Positions 22,970-35,890 of a stretch of 64,000 nt of DNA are shown in pieces. Source of the DNA: Armillaria gallica (lineage: Eukaryota > Basidiomycota > Agaricomycetes > Agaricales > Physalacriaceae); the NCBI GenBank assembly GCA_037576215.1, contig JBANDB010000001.1, positions 806,001-870,000 on the forward strand, read 5' to 3'. The notes under the pieces were generated by a model. It made no database searches. It had not been told where the DNA came from and saw only the letters and a list, made by a program, of their open reading frames with translations. How positions within the stretch are numbered: the stretch's first letter is position 1; each line of letters begins with the position of its first letter. A program made the position numbers and the translations under genes.

Positions 22970-24595
22970 ACACTTTGATTAGCAGCCACTACTGACGCCG
23001 GCATTTCAGTGTGCCTGCCGCCAATCTTAGGCCAACTTTCCAACTGCCTGCGGCCATGTTAGGCGTGATCTCGAAGGACGTGCACGCCGACTTTGGTGGT
23101 AGGTCACCCAAACAAGTGTAAATGACTACCTGCTTTTTGTTCATGCTGTCAACTAGACGAACCTGCGTTTGTCTTTTATCTTCATTCTCTTAACCGTAGC
23201 CAAACCTCCCTTGGTTTGCCCAAATACCATCATTCCTGCACCGTTCATCGTTGGCCACCTGCCAGTTTCATTTCCCTGCATTGGGGACTATTTCAGCCAC
23301 TGGTGAGCAAGGCTTCTCCTAGGATGTATGCGGCCCTCTCCTTACATACAACCCAGCTCAGTGCACTATGCTCCCACAAAAAATGTTCTGCACTTCTCAG
23401 CTACTTCCAGTCCCCAGCAGGCGCTGCGAAACACATCCTTAATCTCCATCACCGCAATTGGTGCAGCCACCCTTCGCGTGCGAACTTCGGCTATGTTTTC
23501 TCCAGCTTTGCTCCTTCACCACTTAGTTATCGGTTCGCTCACTGACAAGGATCTAGAAGATGCCAGAAAATGATCACTAGATCCAATACACTTTTCAAGG
23601 TGCCTTTGGGAAGATGCCAATCCAAGCAGCTGGAGACGTTTCATGAATCGCATCTTTGAGCCTCGGAGAGGACGTGGAAGCACTCCTTTTCCGACTAGTC
23701 GCCCGTGTGCAATCTTCCTCACAGTCTGCGCTGCATGTTTTCCCTGCCTTCAGAGAGTCGGAAGTCTGTATTCTTTCAGCTGCGTCAACAAGATCCTGGG
23801 ACTGATCAGCTGAATCTTTCCGTTGGTGCCTTCTCCTTCATTTAGCCTTCGACATTGAACATTCTGCCGCTACCATCTGAAGATTGCCGGCAATCTCAGA
23901 ATCCCATAGGCAGAATCTTCTTACCGAATACACTCCGCATTCCCGCATCATCGCCTCAAGTCAAGCTATATTGGGCTCGAAAGCCCCTGGTGCGAGATCG
24001 GTTCTGGGGGGTCTGACCCCTACGGATCCAGAATGCCGGACTCTCGGCATGTCAATACTCCCATGCTATATTACAAGTGTGAATAGGGCTAAAATCTTTA
24101 CTGTACAACAATATGCGAGATGGTGCGTTCAATGTTTAAATGCACCATCTTAATCTGTATATTGCAGGTACATGTGGAGCTTTCCGAAGCTAAGGGATGT
24201 AGGCTTTGCTAGTCTGAACCACTTTCTGCGAGCTTATCAGAGAGAGGGGAGGAGGTCTTGGATGCCGAAGGATGTGTCTATGGTTGCCGACGCACTCATA
24301 AATTTTGGGTTCTTTTTCTCACCCTTTCACTGTCTCTGCAGTCACAAAGACTTCACATAGGTCAAGGTCAAGAATACATTTAAAGTGCGGAAGGAAAACG
24401 AAGTTGGAAACACGTAGTCAAAGGTTCGTCGTATCACCGATACTTTGGACCTCATTAGTAAAGAAATCCAATAAGTGGTCCTCAATGCTCACATCTCTCA
24501 TACGACGGAGGCGTCAATCCTCTGCCTGATCGCTTGGTCCTCTCCCTGATCATCGGTCACTCCATGGTTCTCGAGGGACGTCCGAAGAAGGTCCT
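22970..24595. other. Unassigned DNA between B2 and M2
   Basis: No homology to A or B blocks is evident. Frames at 23216-23545 and 23884-24153 (plus) and 23516-23722 (minus) show no recognisable domain and no conserved partner in the window. Nothing can be supported. Confidence 0.4.
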
Positions 24596-24603
24596 TCTTC
24601 ACT

Positions 24604-25164
24604 TTAATTATCGCTATCTGAAGCATTCTAGGGTCAATACGAGTTCACCTGATCACGATATCGATGTGATGTGCTCACTACAAGCTCCGACTTCAATGCA
24701 TCAACCTCTTGACGGTGCGTGTGCGCTGTCACCCACACATACTTCTCGTGAGACAGACATGAAAGAAGGTTCATCCAGGGAACATCCAATGAGTTCTGGA
24801 TGTGCTGTTCCTTGAGCTCGAGGGCAGCGAGTTCAAGTCTAGTAGGGCTGGTTAATATCAATGCGCGCTTATCTCCAGAACCAAAATACCTCTTAAGACC
24901 AGCCTCAAAGGTCGCCCATTGGCCCAGCATGCTTTGGTGTGTGTTGTAGATGTCACCCGCCTGCTTGATGGCTTCTTCCAAGAAGTCGATTGCTGAGCTT
25001 GGTCGGAGGGGAGGGAAGATGCTGGGGAGCAAACACCAGAGTATCACCAAAAGCACTACTGCGTTGGAAGCAGTCCCAAAGCTGGTTGACGTCGCAACTG
25101 TAGTTGCAACCTCCCTCCATTTGGCCTCCCCGGTAGACTTTGGTGAATTCTCGTTCTGTGCCAT
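24604..25164 (-). CDS. M-family small protein M2 (inverted copy)
   Basis: This copy is open over three exons: 25164-24890, 24838-24679 (160 nt) and 24627-24604. It encodes about 152 aa and starts MAQNENSPKST. The N-terminal part has KWREVATTVATSTS. A hydrophobic segment of about 20 residues follows (NAVVLLVILWCLLP), which could be a membrane anchor. Then come an acidic helical stretch (DFLEEAIKQAGDIY), the basic/acidic ALELKEQHIQNSL, and CLSHEKYVWVTAHTHRQEVD. Intron 1 (51 nt) has a GTATTT donor and CTACTAG acceptor and contains no stop. Intron 2 (51 nt) is GTGAGC...TTGACCCTAG. The start at 25164 was chosen because its MAQNE matches the other copies. Unlike them it is inverted and lacks a divergent D partner. 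The function is unknown. Confidence 0.65.
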
Positions 25165-25169
25165 GAAGT

Positions 25170-26955
25170 GTAGATGAGTTCTTGCAGGAATACTGCTGTA
25201 TTTGCACCGATGGCTTACTTGTTGGAGTTTCATTTTCTTCCTACACTGAATCTTGGTGGTTTTCGTTCTTATGAAGCATCTCTACAATACCAGCTATGTA
25301 CACCGCTAGAATCCTTTGTGGACTTGACACACCACCCTGTTCTTTTTATTAGCCTTATTATCATGGGTGTAAATACCATTGTGTCACGTCTGACTATATA
25401 TGCCAAAGCAAGCGGAAGAAGGGAACTGGCGACATCAAAACGAGACAGATTTCCATCAAGTACGACTCCACTCTCGCCGCTTTTAAGGCTCCTCCTAGCA
25501 GTAACATCTGTTGCGTCACATGTTGTACTTTCAACGGCGCTGCAGAATTCCTGACACTGTCCGGACTCTCTTATATAGGGCGTCGGTAGCCCTATCCCAG
25601 GAGCCCTTGCTTCGAGGCTGTTTTGGGAGTGCTGTAACCTTCGCGAGCGCTTGAGCGCCAGAAGAAAGGTTCTAAGGATGCATCATACATGTGCTTTCAG
25701 TGTTCCGATGTATGTTTTTCTGATGCACCACTGACAGGCGCTGAGAAACAAGTGTTCGCGCGTAGAAATTGACAGGAAGGAGAACCACACTTATATACTG
25801 CTAACAGCAACGTTGACGTGGTAAAATGGTCTCTAGCCCAGGGAGACGACATCCCAACTTATGCTTGCAAGGGGAAAACATATATCAATTGAGATCAATT
25901 GGATCAACGTGCATTTCTTATGATATCGATTTAGGCGCCTGATAACATTCTTCTCATGGGAGCGCAGGAGTTACCGGACCGCAAAATACGGTCCGTTCGT
26001 TCCCATGACAAAGTTACCTTCGTGTCGTTTTGGGCCGCTCCCAGGTTCTCTTTCGTCATTTTCTCCTCTTCTTTTGCTCCTTCCCCCCCAGGATGTCGAC
26101 ATTGAAAATCCCTGAAATCCTCTTCTTCAGGTATGACACGCTCATTTGCATCATTATGCTCGTGTAAAAGAGTGGTGCACGTAGATGTTTTAGAGCGGCC
26201 AAGGGAAATCGAGAGAGTACAAGCCCGCTGGGTTTATGTCTTGTAAATTCACACCAGCGCAGCAGAACTACCGGGTACACGAGCCTTGACTACAATTGTC
26301 ACTTGGTGTAACTTAGGTCCATCATCCCGAATCGGGCCCATGAGTATGACTAAGGAGAGGAGGGGATGATGGCACTCTTGAAAATGAAGGTTTTTGTCAT
26401 TTTAACGGAATGATTGCCCCACGCTCCCTATGTCCGCGTTCATAAGCGAATGTAAAAATGAATGAGAAGCTGGTGATACCATAAACATCCAGCTAGCCAA
26501 TGCGGGCATTGCGAGCGTCCTTTTATTCCCTAGTCCAGCTCATTCAGAGGAACTCAACACTCTGGGTTTCCGCGAACAAACATATTAAATGGAGCTCCCG
26601 CAAACGTCACAATATGGCTGTCTCGATTGAAGAAGAATCGGGAAGAAGAGCGAGATTATGAGCATCTGGTATCGCCGATGGATTTGGTTACCATTTGGTT
26701 CCCAAGAGTTAGACCATTGCTGTACAGATCTTTTATCTAGGATAAACAAAGCAGGCGTCATCGAGCAGTCCACTCCGATAAAGGATTCCCGGAGTAGTGG
26801 ATCTGCATAGCGATGGTAGTGGGGCGCTGAGCAGCAGGAGACTATACAGTATTTGCCTCCCATAACCGGCGACTGCCAATTAGACAGTTTCGAGATGAGT
26901 ATCAAGGGGCAGTATCAGACGAAAAGCGAAGATCTCCATAAGAGAGCGAGGGTGG
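25170..26955. other. Unassigned DNA
   Basis: No A or B homology is seen. Frames at 25174-25554 (plus, 126 aa), 26056-26280 (minus, 74 aa) and 26585-26905 (minus, 106 aa) lack motifs I recognise and have no paralogue in the window. Any of them could be chance. Confidence 0.35.
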
Positions 26956-28829
26956 GATCTTGAGCAAACGTATAGCGTCAACCCTCAATTTCAGTGACTC
27001 TTCAGGATCATGAGCAGAGGAGCGTATGCGAGGGCATGATTGAAGCTACCAGTCCAACAGTCGCCTGAATAGCGCGTCCTATCGACTCTTTTGCATTCCC
27101 CATGGGAGTTGTTGAGGACGGGAGCACGGAGAAACAAATGAGAAGAAAATATCGCGTTTATTATAAAAGTACAAACATCCAGACACATTGCCCCTTCTTG
27201 TTTGGAGCGTATCCTACAGAAGGTTTTTGGGTACACGGTTGTGTCCTCGGATTGGGAGGAAATGCCGAATTTGAGCGTCCATCAATTGGCCTACTCGCTG
27301 CTCTCAGATGTGAAGCAAGCCAAATCGATAGACGAAAACGTACCAAAAATAAAGAAGACAGTTCATGTGGTGCAGTCACAGGCAAAAAACGGCATCTCAT
27401 ATGTCGACAGTCAGAGCCAATTAATGTTGGATAGCCCTTCGCACACCAGTGATCTTGGGCTCAACACAGGTGTGAACGTCTGAGCACAAAAAAAGTCATT
27501 TGCACAGCAGTCACCGGTAGAGGCAGCGGCCACTTTGTATTGTGATATTCAACAAAACCGGTTGATGACCTTGTCTGATAGGCAATCTCGAGTCCTTAAC
27601 TCCTAAGGCGACCAGCATATGGATGTCCCGTATCCAGTAACTGGAGCCAGTGTGTGCAATTAACTGCGTGTCAGATTTCTAGGATTGATTTCGGTTGAAG
27701 AGGACTATGAAAGGATTGTCGATATGGAACTGTCGCGAAGGTCTGGTTGACGAGTGCTAAGATTTGGGGCATTAGCCTGAGACCAAGGGGACCAGATCAA
27801 GCAAAATGTACGATGTCCAAACTCTAGACTTGTCTTCTTTAGCGAGAATTTGTTGTGCATGACCTAGCACCTCAGAGAGTGACTCTCAGCGGAAGATCAG
27901 TTTAGACCTCCAGAGAAAGGCTCATCGTTTCTCTTCCTTCTACAAGGCTGGATGAGCCAGTGAATGCATGCCAGCAAACATGACGCACAGGGACATGGCT
28001 CAGCATCCTTTGGCCACCAGCCTCATATCGCGACCAAGACAACATCGGCCTTTCCAAATATTGTTGTCCCCAGTAAAAAACGAAGTACTCCTGCGCGAGA
28101 CTAGTATCGGTGCACATACATACTATGAAAATGAGAATGGATGCACCGTAGTTCATCTGGGTGCCCAACGTCGACGTGTCAGCTCGCTCATCGTGACAGC
28201 ATACGAAGAAATGCGGGCCCTAACTTCATCCGCTGGAGAAGGTGCTACCGATATCGAGAAATTAATGGCCGAGAGAGATACATCAGCAGAAAGAGATGCA
28301 CCAGTTTCAAAGCTCCTGCCTGACCCTCACATTGAGAACGCCACTCCGAAAGGCCGATGACAAGAGATGAAAAAATATGTTTGTGACGCGTCCTGTCGGC
28401 ATATATGCTGGTCATTTTGCTCGTACACGACTCTCGAAGACCGAGATGAAGGTTCAAAGGCATGGAAAGCGGTCACAGCATTGTCATGATACGCTCGTCT
28501 AGTAAATGAAATTGTAGTTCATCATCATGCAGCTAAGGAAAATACGCACTTGACTCCATAGTACTTGCAGGCTCTCTGGCAGGACCTGTATCCTGGCCCT
28601 GGAAACGAGCACATTAGCAAGTCCTCTTGAGAAATTATATCAGTAAACAAGCTTTTCTTGTGCGGCAGGGGGCAAACGTCGCGTAGTTGCAACGAAGGTC
28701 AAAGGAGAGAGACGTCGGCATTTGCCGATGCCCTTCTAGCAGTGAATGAGCTGGTGACGGCATCTCGGGTCCTTCAAGCAATAGTGAGCATTGCATATTT
28801 TACTACAAGCTTTATTCCCTTACACTCTG

Positions 28830-29558
28830 AATATTGAATTCCAATGAATCTTTCCAAATTTGTGAACAACATTTTACTATTTTGATAGCCCACGCTATTC
28901 AAGGTACGGAAACAAGGTTATATGACAATCTTGTTATGAGTTCAAAGCCACAATCGAGACAACAAACTTCTCATTCCGTCCGAGTACATAACTATAGTAC
29001 GCCAAGAACGTGGAATACAAGCCGTTCATGCACACGGAGAAGCTCTTGGCCCAGCATTCAAGGCAACAAAAGAGAACAGCTCAAAGTGAAAGCTGTCGTA
29101 CAGTAACATGAGTGAATACAGATGAAAGTACCTCCGCATTGGGCTACCGACGCCATAAATAAGGTAGTCCTGACACAGTAGCCAGGAATAGGCTACTGCG
29201 CTGGGAATACTCAAGCGCCACTGCAAATGGCAGAAAACAGAGATGTTAGAATGGGAGGGACCAAACAGCGAGTATGTGGAGGGCGCTTACAAAAACCTAT
29301 CACACTTTGATAATGATGGTAACGAAGTTTCTCTTCGGCTGCTTTCCTCCGCTACTTTGGACATGGTAGTCAAAAGCAAAACACCCGTCCCTTTGGTAAG
29401 GAGCCCAATGGAAGACATTGTAAGTCAACGAAAAGGTATACTTGCAGAATAGCATCGATAGAGCTCTCTAAGGCCATAGGAGCCTTAAGAGATTGAGAGA
29501 CCTTCCAAGTTCGGTTGGCATGCAAATGCCAGTTGCCCCTTGCAAGATTGAGCATCAT
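28830..29558 (-). pseudogene. D-family gene remnant D3, divergent from M3
   Basis: A first-exon candidate starts at 29558 (MLNLARGNWHLHANR...) and ends in ESSIDAILQ before a GTATACC donor. The next exon contains TTMSKVAEESSRRE and ends at a GTAAGCGCC donor. A third piece (29026-29226) carries YDSFHFELFSF, matching the HFELF motif of D1, D4 and D6. Only about 125 bp separates the two divergent starts of D3 and M3, so they may share a promoter region. No single continuous frame is visible across the third exon. The family is unknown. Confidence 0.4.
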
Positions 29559-29683
29559 CCGAAGTTCACGTCCTTGAAAATACCCCAGTCAAGCGCAAAA
29601 AAACAATAGAACTCCGCCCCGGTCGACGGTTCGCCTTTGGGTCAGACACAGCAATATAGACGCTAGACCTTCCATACTACTTC

Positions 29684-30215
29684 ATGGCACAGAACGAGCA
29701 GAATTCATCAAATTCCAGCAAGTGGAAGGATGTCGCAACTACAATTGCAACGTCAACCAGTTCGGGAACAGCTGCCAACACGGTAGCACTCGTCGTGGTT
29801 CTCTGGCATTTGCTCCCTAAAATGCTCCCTCCCCTCCGACCCAGCTCGGTGATTGACCTGTTAGACGACGCCATCAAGGAGGTGGCCGACATGTATGACG
29901 AACACAAGAGAATTCTGGGCGACTGCGCGAGCTTCGAGACCGACTTGAATAGGTAAGATCAGTTCTGCTCATACACCCCCCACGATACTAACCAGTCATG
30001 CTAGGCTTGAACTCGCCACCCTTGAGCTCAAGGAAAAGCATATTCAGGATTCACTGAATGTGTCCTGGGTAAATATTCCTTTGCGTCTGTCTCATGAGAA
30101 GTATGCGTGGGCAACAGCGCGTGTGCACTGTCGAGAGGTTGATGGTTTGAAGTCGTGGCTTGTGGTAAGTAGAACTTTACCGTCGTTGAGCGATGCTGAC
30201 TGTTAGTGTCATTAG
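29684..30215 (+). CDS. M-family small protein M3
   Basis: Exons are 29684-29952 (269 nt), 30005-30164 (160 nt) and 30207-30215, giving about 145 aa. Intron 1 (52 nt) is GTAAGATC...ATACTAACCAGTCATGCTAG with a textbook branch point. Intron 2 (42 nt) is GTAAGT...GATGCTGACTGTTAG. If intron 2 is retained the frame runs on to TAG at 30206 for 156 aa. Features: a polar start (MAQNEQNSSNSSKW), VATTIATSTSSGTAANT, a hydrophobic ALVVVLWHLLPKMLPPL segment, an acidic DDAIKEVADMYDEHK helix, then TLELKEKHIQDSLNVSW and RLSHEKYAWATARVH. A CAATATAG element sits 25-32 nt upstream of the ATG and is conserved in M4. It is in a divergent pair with D3. The function is unknown; a small membrane-anchored helical protein is an inference. 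Confidence 0.7.
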
Positions 30216-31559
30216 TTGGCAATAATAAAAGCGAAGAAGAGCCCTCTTCAAACGGCTCTTGGGGCGGTGAGCAATCAGGGGAAGGACCAAGCGACCAGGC
30301 TGACAGATAACGCCTCCGCCATATGAAATTAGTGAGTATTGGGGTTTCTTCGTTAACGTTCGTTACTGAGGAAGTCTAGTCCCCGAGCATTGATCGAATG
30401 ACGAACTTTGCGCTTAGGATTCTGTTTTGTCCACCCTTATGCCTTAAATGCATTCTTGAACGTGACCCAGTAATGTCTCGACGAAGCTTGATAACAATTT
30501 TGATGAGATAAGATCGCACAATAAGTACGAGCCTGCAATTGTGTCACCCAAGGCTTGACCCTTCTAGTGTTCACGGTGGATATGCCTGTAATTTGTGTCC
30601 CCGGCATATTCCTGTATTGCTGTTGAGCCTCGGGTAAGGGACCCTCAATTAGCGGATGTTCCCGGGAGTCACCCTATGCTGCATGCATGATGAATGGCCA
30701 TAGAATCAAACGTAATCTCCATTGCGCATGTGGAAGCCATAAGAGAGGGCTGCTCGTGTTCTGACTTTCGTCAAAACATGACGTCATGATATTCTCCGTA
30801 TACTCGATTGGTCACTAGAGGCGTTGTGGGATATTCTTCAGAGGCGCTGCAATATCGTTTTCATTAGTCTCGACATACAGATGCACGAGTAACATACTCG
30901 TAGAGAATGAATCGCCACCTCTTCGGATCCTTCTTGAGGCTCGATACGGTGAATGTATGCTCTCAGGACCGTCCTTCCTGTGTAGTGGATTTGAGGTGGT
31001 AAACGTTTTTGACTCAGGGCGGGAGTGACAGTTAGCTGATAATCAAGTGGCGGTAGCGATGGATAGTAGAGATCTGTACGCTGCGCCCCAATCTCGATGG
31101 GTGGTAGTCAACAGAGACGCAGGTTCGGCGGTACGTGTTGGGGTGGGGGCTGTGGTTCTGCTCTGCTGGGGGACTGTTGGGAGCCGCCTGACGACGTTGG
31201 GGATATAAGAATACAGGTATAGAGCAGGTCTGGATGTGACAGGAGGAGCTGATGCATTTCTGGAAAGGACATAGTCCCCAGTAGTGGTTACTGGTTGGAT
31301 GGTTGTAGTGGTGCTGGGTGAAGGCAGGTTGTGCAGTTTACACTTGTTTGGGTGACAGGTATTCCAACCTGCTGTGGCAAATATTGATCACCTCGACTAG
31401 TACATAAATGACTCTGTAGCGGAGCAGAGTGAGGAATACCAAGACATCTGTATGTCATTGTAGCCTAGACGTGAAGTTTAGGCTCTCAGTGACTCTCTAG
31501 AAAACTTTCTCATCTCAGAGGGCAACCTAGAGTACATCCAGAGCAAGATACAGGACAGT

Positions 31560-31985
31560 AAAGGACTCATCACAGGTGTATCAAACCTCTTTGCCACGAT
31601 GATTTAAAGAAGTAACCGTGTGTGAAAACTCATGTAGTCGCGGTCCAGCCTTGTATAAATGCCGTAAAGCGAATGTATTGGCTGCAATGCCCCCAGGTAC
31701 GTAACGCTGAAAGGCCAGGTCCACGGCTAAAAGTTTGTACGGCGGACGTAATACCCTCTTTATATGGTACAACGTTCCCACAGAGCGCTGGATGGAAACT
31801 GGCTCATATCAAGCCGAAATTTTTAGGCTGCGTTGCTGTATGCGTTATGCATATATTCACCTACAGTACCTTCCTCTCTCCTCCTCACATGGGAATCAGA
31901 AAGTTGCCGTTGCTGTTAGCTTGGGTGCTCGGGTATGCTGCCATAGATCATAGGCGTCCATCAGAAGGTCCATTAGGCAATGCAC
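31560..31985. other. B3/A4 junction, no gene supported
   Basis: A plus-strand frame (31622-32056, 144 aa) runs through the junction into block A4. The equivalent B4/A6 junction at 42690-42790 does not keep it, so it is not called. Confidence 0.4.
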
Positions 31986-34900
31986 TGGGTCAAATTGTAT
32001 CAATGTATGATGGATCTCAACAGCCACAAGCTCGTTTCACAATTTTTTTCCCTTGAAGACGACAGCATGCAAATCTATCTATACACTGGACGAGCCCTTC
32101 AATATCATTCATAGCGGGTCGACATCCGGGTATAACATGAAAGAAACACCATGCCGAGGCTGACAATGGCCGCTGCCTTCCACGGCCACAGCAGTCCAAT
32201 ATCTTTCCAGGATGTGGATCAAGTCTTACTGGGAAAAACGCCAACGCCATGGCTGCCCGGTCGTCAATCAGCTGGCCCTGTAGCGCTGAAGAAAAGACGT
32301 ATCGAAACGTTTCTTGATGGATTTTCATGCCTATGTAGAAGCGCTTCCACAGCAGCAACGAACCCTTGGATGAAACGCAGAGGTTACGCGTGCGTATCGA
32401 TTCGTCATATAACGACGAGCTGATCTTCGGCTGCTTGACGCGGAGTGGCCTTCTGGTGTCGTTCCCGCAGCAAGGAGAAGGGGGGCAAGGCCGGTAATGG
32501 ACGACTCGGCATTGCAATCGGTCTCCCGTGCTCCGATCAGCTCGTGAATTCGGACGCGTTTGAGATGAGTCCTTCTCAGATATCTTCTCCGGCTGTTTTC
32601 AGTTTGTAGCTTGGCGCTCTTGATTCCTCTGTCGTGCTCATCGCCTGCGTGGATATCAGCCGCCACAGTACTGCCTTCGGAACCATCGTCAATGCGAAAT
32701 GCAGCAACATGAGGTGAACTCGTTGAAGGTGACTCGGGCGGTGGGTTATACGGGAATGTCGAAAGGATGTTGTGCGAGGCGAAGCGCATACGGACAAGAA
32801 CACGCGAAGAAGAGCGGAATGTTGATACTGGAGATGAGCATGCCGATACTGTCGCCGACACCAGCATGTGAAGCGTGATAGTCGAACCAACATAGACCCC
32901 ATGGTACATCTCACATCCTGTATAATCATACAGATTAGCGCGCCAACGCAGACCAGAGGAGAATGAAAACGGACCGTGAACAATTCGTACGTCGTTACCC
33001 TAACATGAAACGACTAGTTAATGGCTTGCCATCCTTGAGCGACGCAGTATCGATGGCTGCGGAGTAATAGTCAACGTTGAAGGTACCTAGCCCGAAGTCA
33101 CTGCTTCAACTTCATCGTGCAGTCTAATATAGCTGTGGTCCGAACGCTTCGTAAGAAGTAACGAATGCGACCGCCTCTGGTAGCATAGTGTCTAAACCAT
33201 AATCAGTATGCGTCTTTTCAAATGGAAGGCGAGAACATACACCAGCGCCTTCTGGGCAGGTATCCCATCATAAATCGTGAGAGCACTAGTCCCCGAAGGA
33301 AATGAGCCCGTGCGGAGGACCAGTAAAGTATATATCCTAGTGATTAAATTGTTAGGTCTCGGGTCAGATACTGTAAGGGCAAAGACGACTGACCGGCACA
33401 CGATATATCTCAGATAAGCCGGAGGCATGGCCAAAAACCAAGCATAAATGCGTGATCGTCAAACCCGCAGTATGAACATAAAGTCGAGCCAATATGAATG
33501 TCCTTGGTAACGTCTCATATTCTTGACAAGCATACGGATTAGTGCGCCGACAGTGACCAAGGGAGAAAGCGGACGGACCATGGATGGATCACTGCATCAT
33601 CTCGACGCAAAGCGCGCTGTCGATGTCCTGTAAGGGGGGCTATGCGAGAGCCTTCGACCTATCGACGACTCGACGCTGAGAACAGTGTTGTAGCATGCTG
33701 TTCACGGGCTGGTATCCGAGAGATAATGCTTTCGGCAATGTCCTAGGTTCTTATAAATCTGTTACCCTTTGATATTTCAGTTCGAGCTCCGGATTTTATG
33801 CATAACGGTCATACCTGCGTCTAAAATCCTGATTTCTCTGCTCCATCTAGGATCCTCAACAATTCTTCCCCGTCTCGCATATATCAGACCTAATCTTTTC
33901 TGGCAGGCCGCAGTATTATGGGGAAGAACCGCCTCGAAGCTGCCAGTAGACCTGTCGTTGGATGGTGGGGGTGGGCGATTTCGACGGCGGATTCAGGTCC
34001 ATGGCACCTATGCACGGGACAGTCGCCGGACGGGCTCGTAGCTCTACGCTGAACCGTCACTAGAAGAGCCATCCGCCGCGCAAGGAAACTGTACTCCCTG
34101 GTGAGTGCCCGATAAAAGAAAAGGGGCGAAGTCAGACCTGCCAAAGAGAGATTCAACCGTCTGGTGCCTTGTTGAGAATTTGCCAGTGATTGCATGAATG
34201 AAATGCACAGATTTTGACATTTGCCATCGGAAAGAATTCCCGAAGGTAACAATAGAGTTGAAGGTAGAAGGATATCACGAGGAAGGAGGAAAAGGCAACC
34301 CTGGGTCAAAAGCCTGACCTTAACCTCGACGCGTCTTTGACTTGTCCCATCACCTTACTCTGGCAAGGATACCGTCGAGGGCGGGCCACCCCATCTGCGG
34401 TCTGGATATTTCAGAAATTTCATGTAGCAATGGATGCCCTCGCTATCGACCCTCACTACCGTCTTCAATCAGTACGACATTCAGGCTTCGAGTCGCCAGC
34501 CCCTGGTGCCCCCCAAACGCTCTCCATCAAGGCAAAGGAAAGCAATCTTTTCTCGCGCATAGAGAGACATGAAGAATAGTGGTCGTCAAATTGCTCATAT
34601 GGCTGCCACCCGAGCGCGTAGCATGGAAACCGACCAGTTTCTTCAGCGTCCGGTGCGACTGGATACTCCCGTACTCTATATTCTTTATCTTACTTCTTCT
34701 CGTCGTTCTTTTAATGTTTAGGGTACAACCGACAAACCCTTTCTCCTGCATATAAGACTTTTGAAGACCTGAGCAACGACTACAAATACAGAAATACAGA
34801 TGAAGCGGACGGACAAACGTCTGGATAGGACTGAGGTTTCCGCTCTACAGGTGTATACTGCTTTCTTCCGCAGCTTATACTAAAGCTTACCTTCCGTAAT

Positions 34901-35890
34901 CACCTAGCTCGTATCTTGCAAGCATTCTGTTCGACAGGCCAACCTTGGTGAATATCGTAACTATGGACACCACCACTACGCTTCTCAAGCAGACGATCGC
35001 AGCTAGGTGGGTGCACTGCCTTGACTGAACACGCCGACGAATCTCATAGCACATGCAGGCGCCGATGAGTGTGACACGCCGACAAGAACGAGTTCTTTTT
35101 CATTTTGCCTGTCAAAGCGGGACGCTTCCACGCTTCCATACCGCTGCAGCCTCCACGTCCTACATTGTCAGTCACCGTCAGAATTGTTGGGCGTACGACA
35201 TCAGAATACGACGGCATGGGATGTTCGAGGTTGCTATGTCCTTGCGGATTATCTCAGGAATCGTTTTGGATATCCATCTCTATGGCGGAATCTTACGACT
35301 TTCTACTGTAGCTTGCAATCTTGCCGCCACCTTCCGGGCAGATATCCTCTGCGACTGTCTACTACTTTCCAACGAGACGTCGGCCACTCGGTCTCTGTCA
35401 AAAATGAGTGGGGACGAGACGAGCATAGTTTGTTCCTTCTCCTTTCATCACCGCCGGCTTGTTAATGTACCTATCTGTAAAGGATTTGAAATATCACCAA
35501 GGCATTCACGCGAACTTGAATATCGCGCCTCACCCGGTATGGGCAAGCTCATTCTCCCATGACCTTGGGGTTTCTCCCTCGCTCTCGCCCAAATGCGTTT
35601 CGATTTCCATCGCAGTCGAATATGCGTAGCTACCTCCGTAAGGAGAAAATGATCTTTCAACATTTGCGTATCAAGCACGCGGATACCCCAGTGACATTCC
35701 TGTCGTTTTGCATCGACGATATCCTCTAGCACATATATAGGCAATACACATGTCACCGGAAGATCAGCAATGCTGGTTCTTCCCATCCTGTACTCAGACT
35801 ACAGCAATCGCATGGACCTTGTGAAATCCATCACTCGTGCTCCCGTCCAGACAGGAACCCTTCGAGCTCAGACTTTTCCAGGAGAGTCTA
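31985..35890. repeat. A-type block A4
   Basis: The best-preserved A unit in length. It begins with TCAACAGCCACAAGCTC near 32013 (CTCAACAGCCCCGAGCTC at the start of A6), holds the minus-strand decayed gene (32330-34310) and the P4 remnant, and ends in the ACTCGTGCTCCC stretch that precedes the GST locus. Minus-strand open pieces 32331-32909 (192 aa) and 32576-32983 (135 aa) overlap in different frames. The sisters A2, A3 and A6 favour different frames, so no product is called. Confidence 0.6.
34430..35010 (+). pseudogene. P-family gene remnant P4
   Basis: It opens MDALAIDPHYRLQSVRHSGF at 34430 and continues ESPAPGAP, then TLSIKAKES, the cleanest version of the first exon. The central exon is damaged: where P2 has KTWACTYKHL, bases are inserted and a stop appears in the LDGT motif. 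The third segment reads TMDTTTTLLKQTIA before a GTGGGTGC donor. Confidence 0.35.

Larger units (their letters stand above)
26960..31560. repeat. B-type block B3
   Basis: The left part (26960-28830) matches B2, B4 and B6 and contains conserved but frame-disrupted stretches. One plus-strand open piece at 27968-28360 ends with a charged tail (DIEKLMAERDTSAERDAP). Part of it recurs near 22440-22500, 38770-38800 and 57620-57650, but mostly out of frame. It is followed by D3 (minus), M3 (plus, intact) and a W remnant (minus, 30230-31400) with an LKSRLKRALL-type tail and a TTTTIQPVTTTGDY segment also seen in B4 (about 42250). The block ends near 31560 and is followed by A4. Confidence 0.55.

Noticed and set aside
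31622..32056. 144-aa plus-strand open frame
   Set aside because: It spans the B3/A4 junction and is not open in the paralogous B4/A6 junction. No motif is recognised.
32331..32909. 192-aa minus-strand open frame in block A4
   Set aside because: The frame is not shared by A2, A3 or A6. Sisters favour other frames with the same DNA, so it is a chance or decayed frame.
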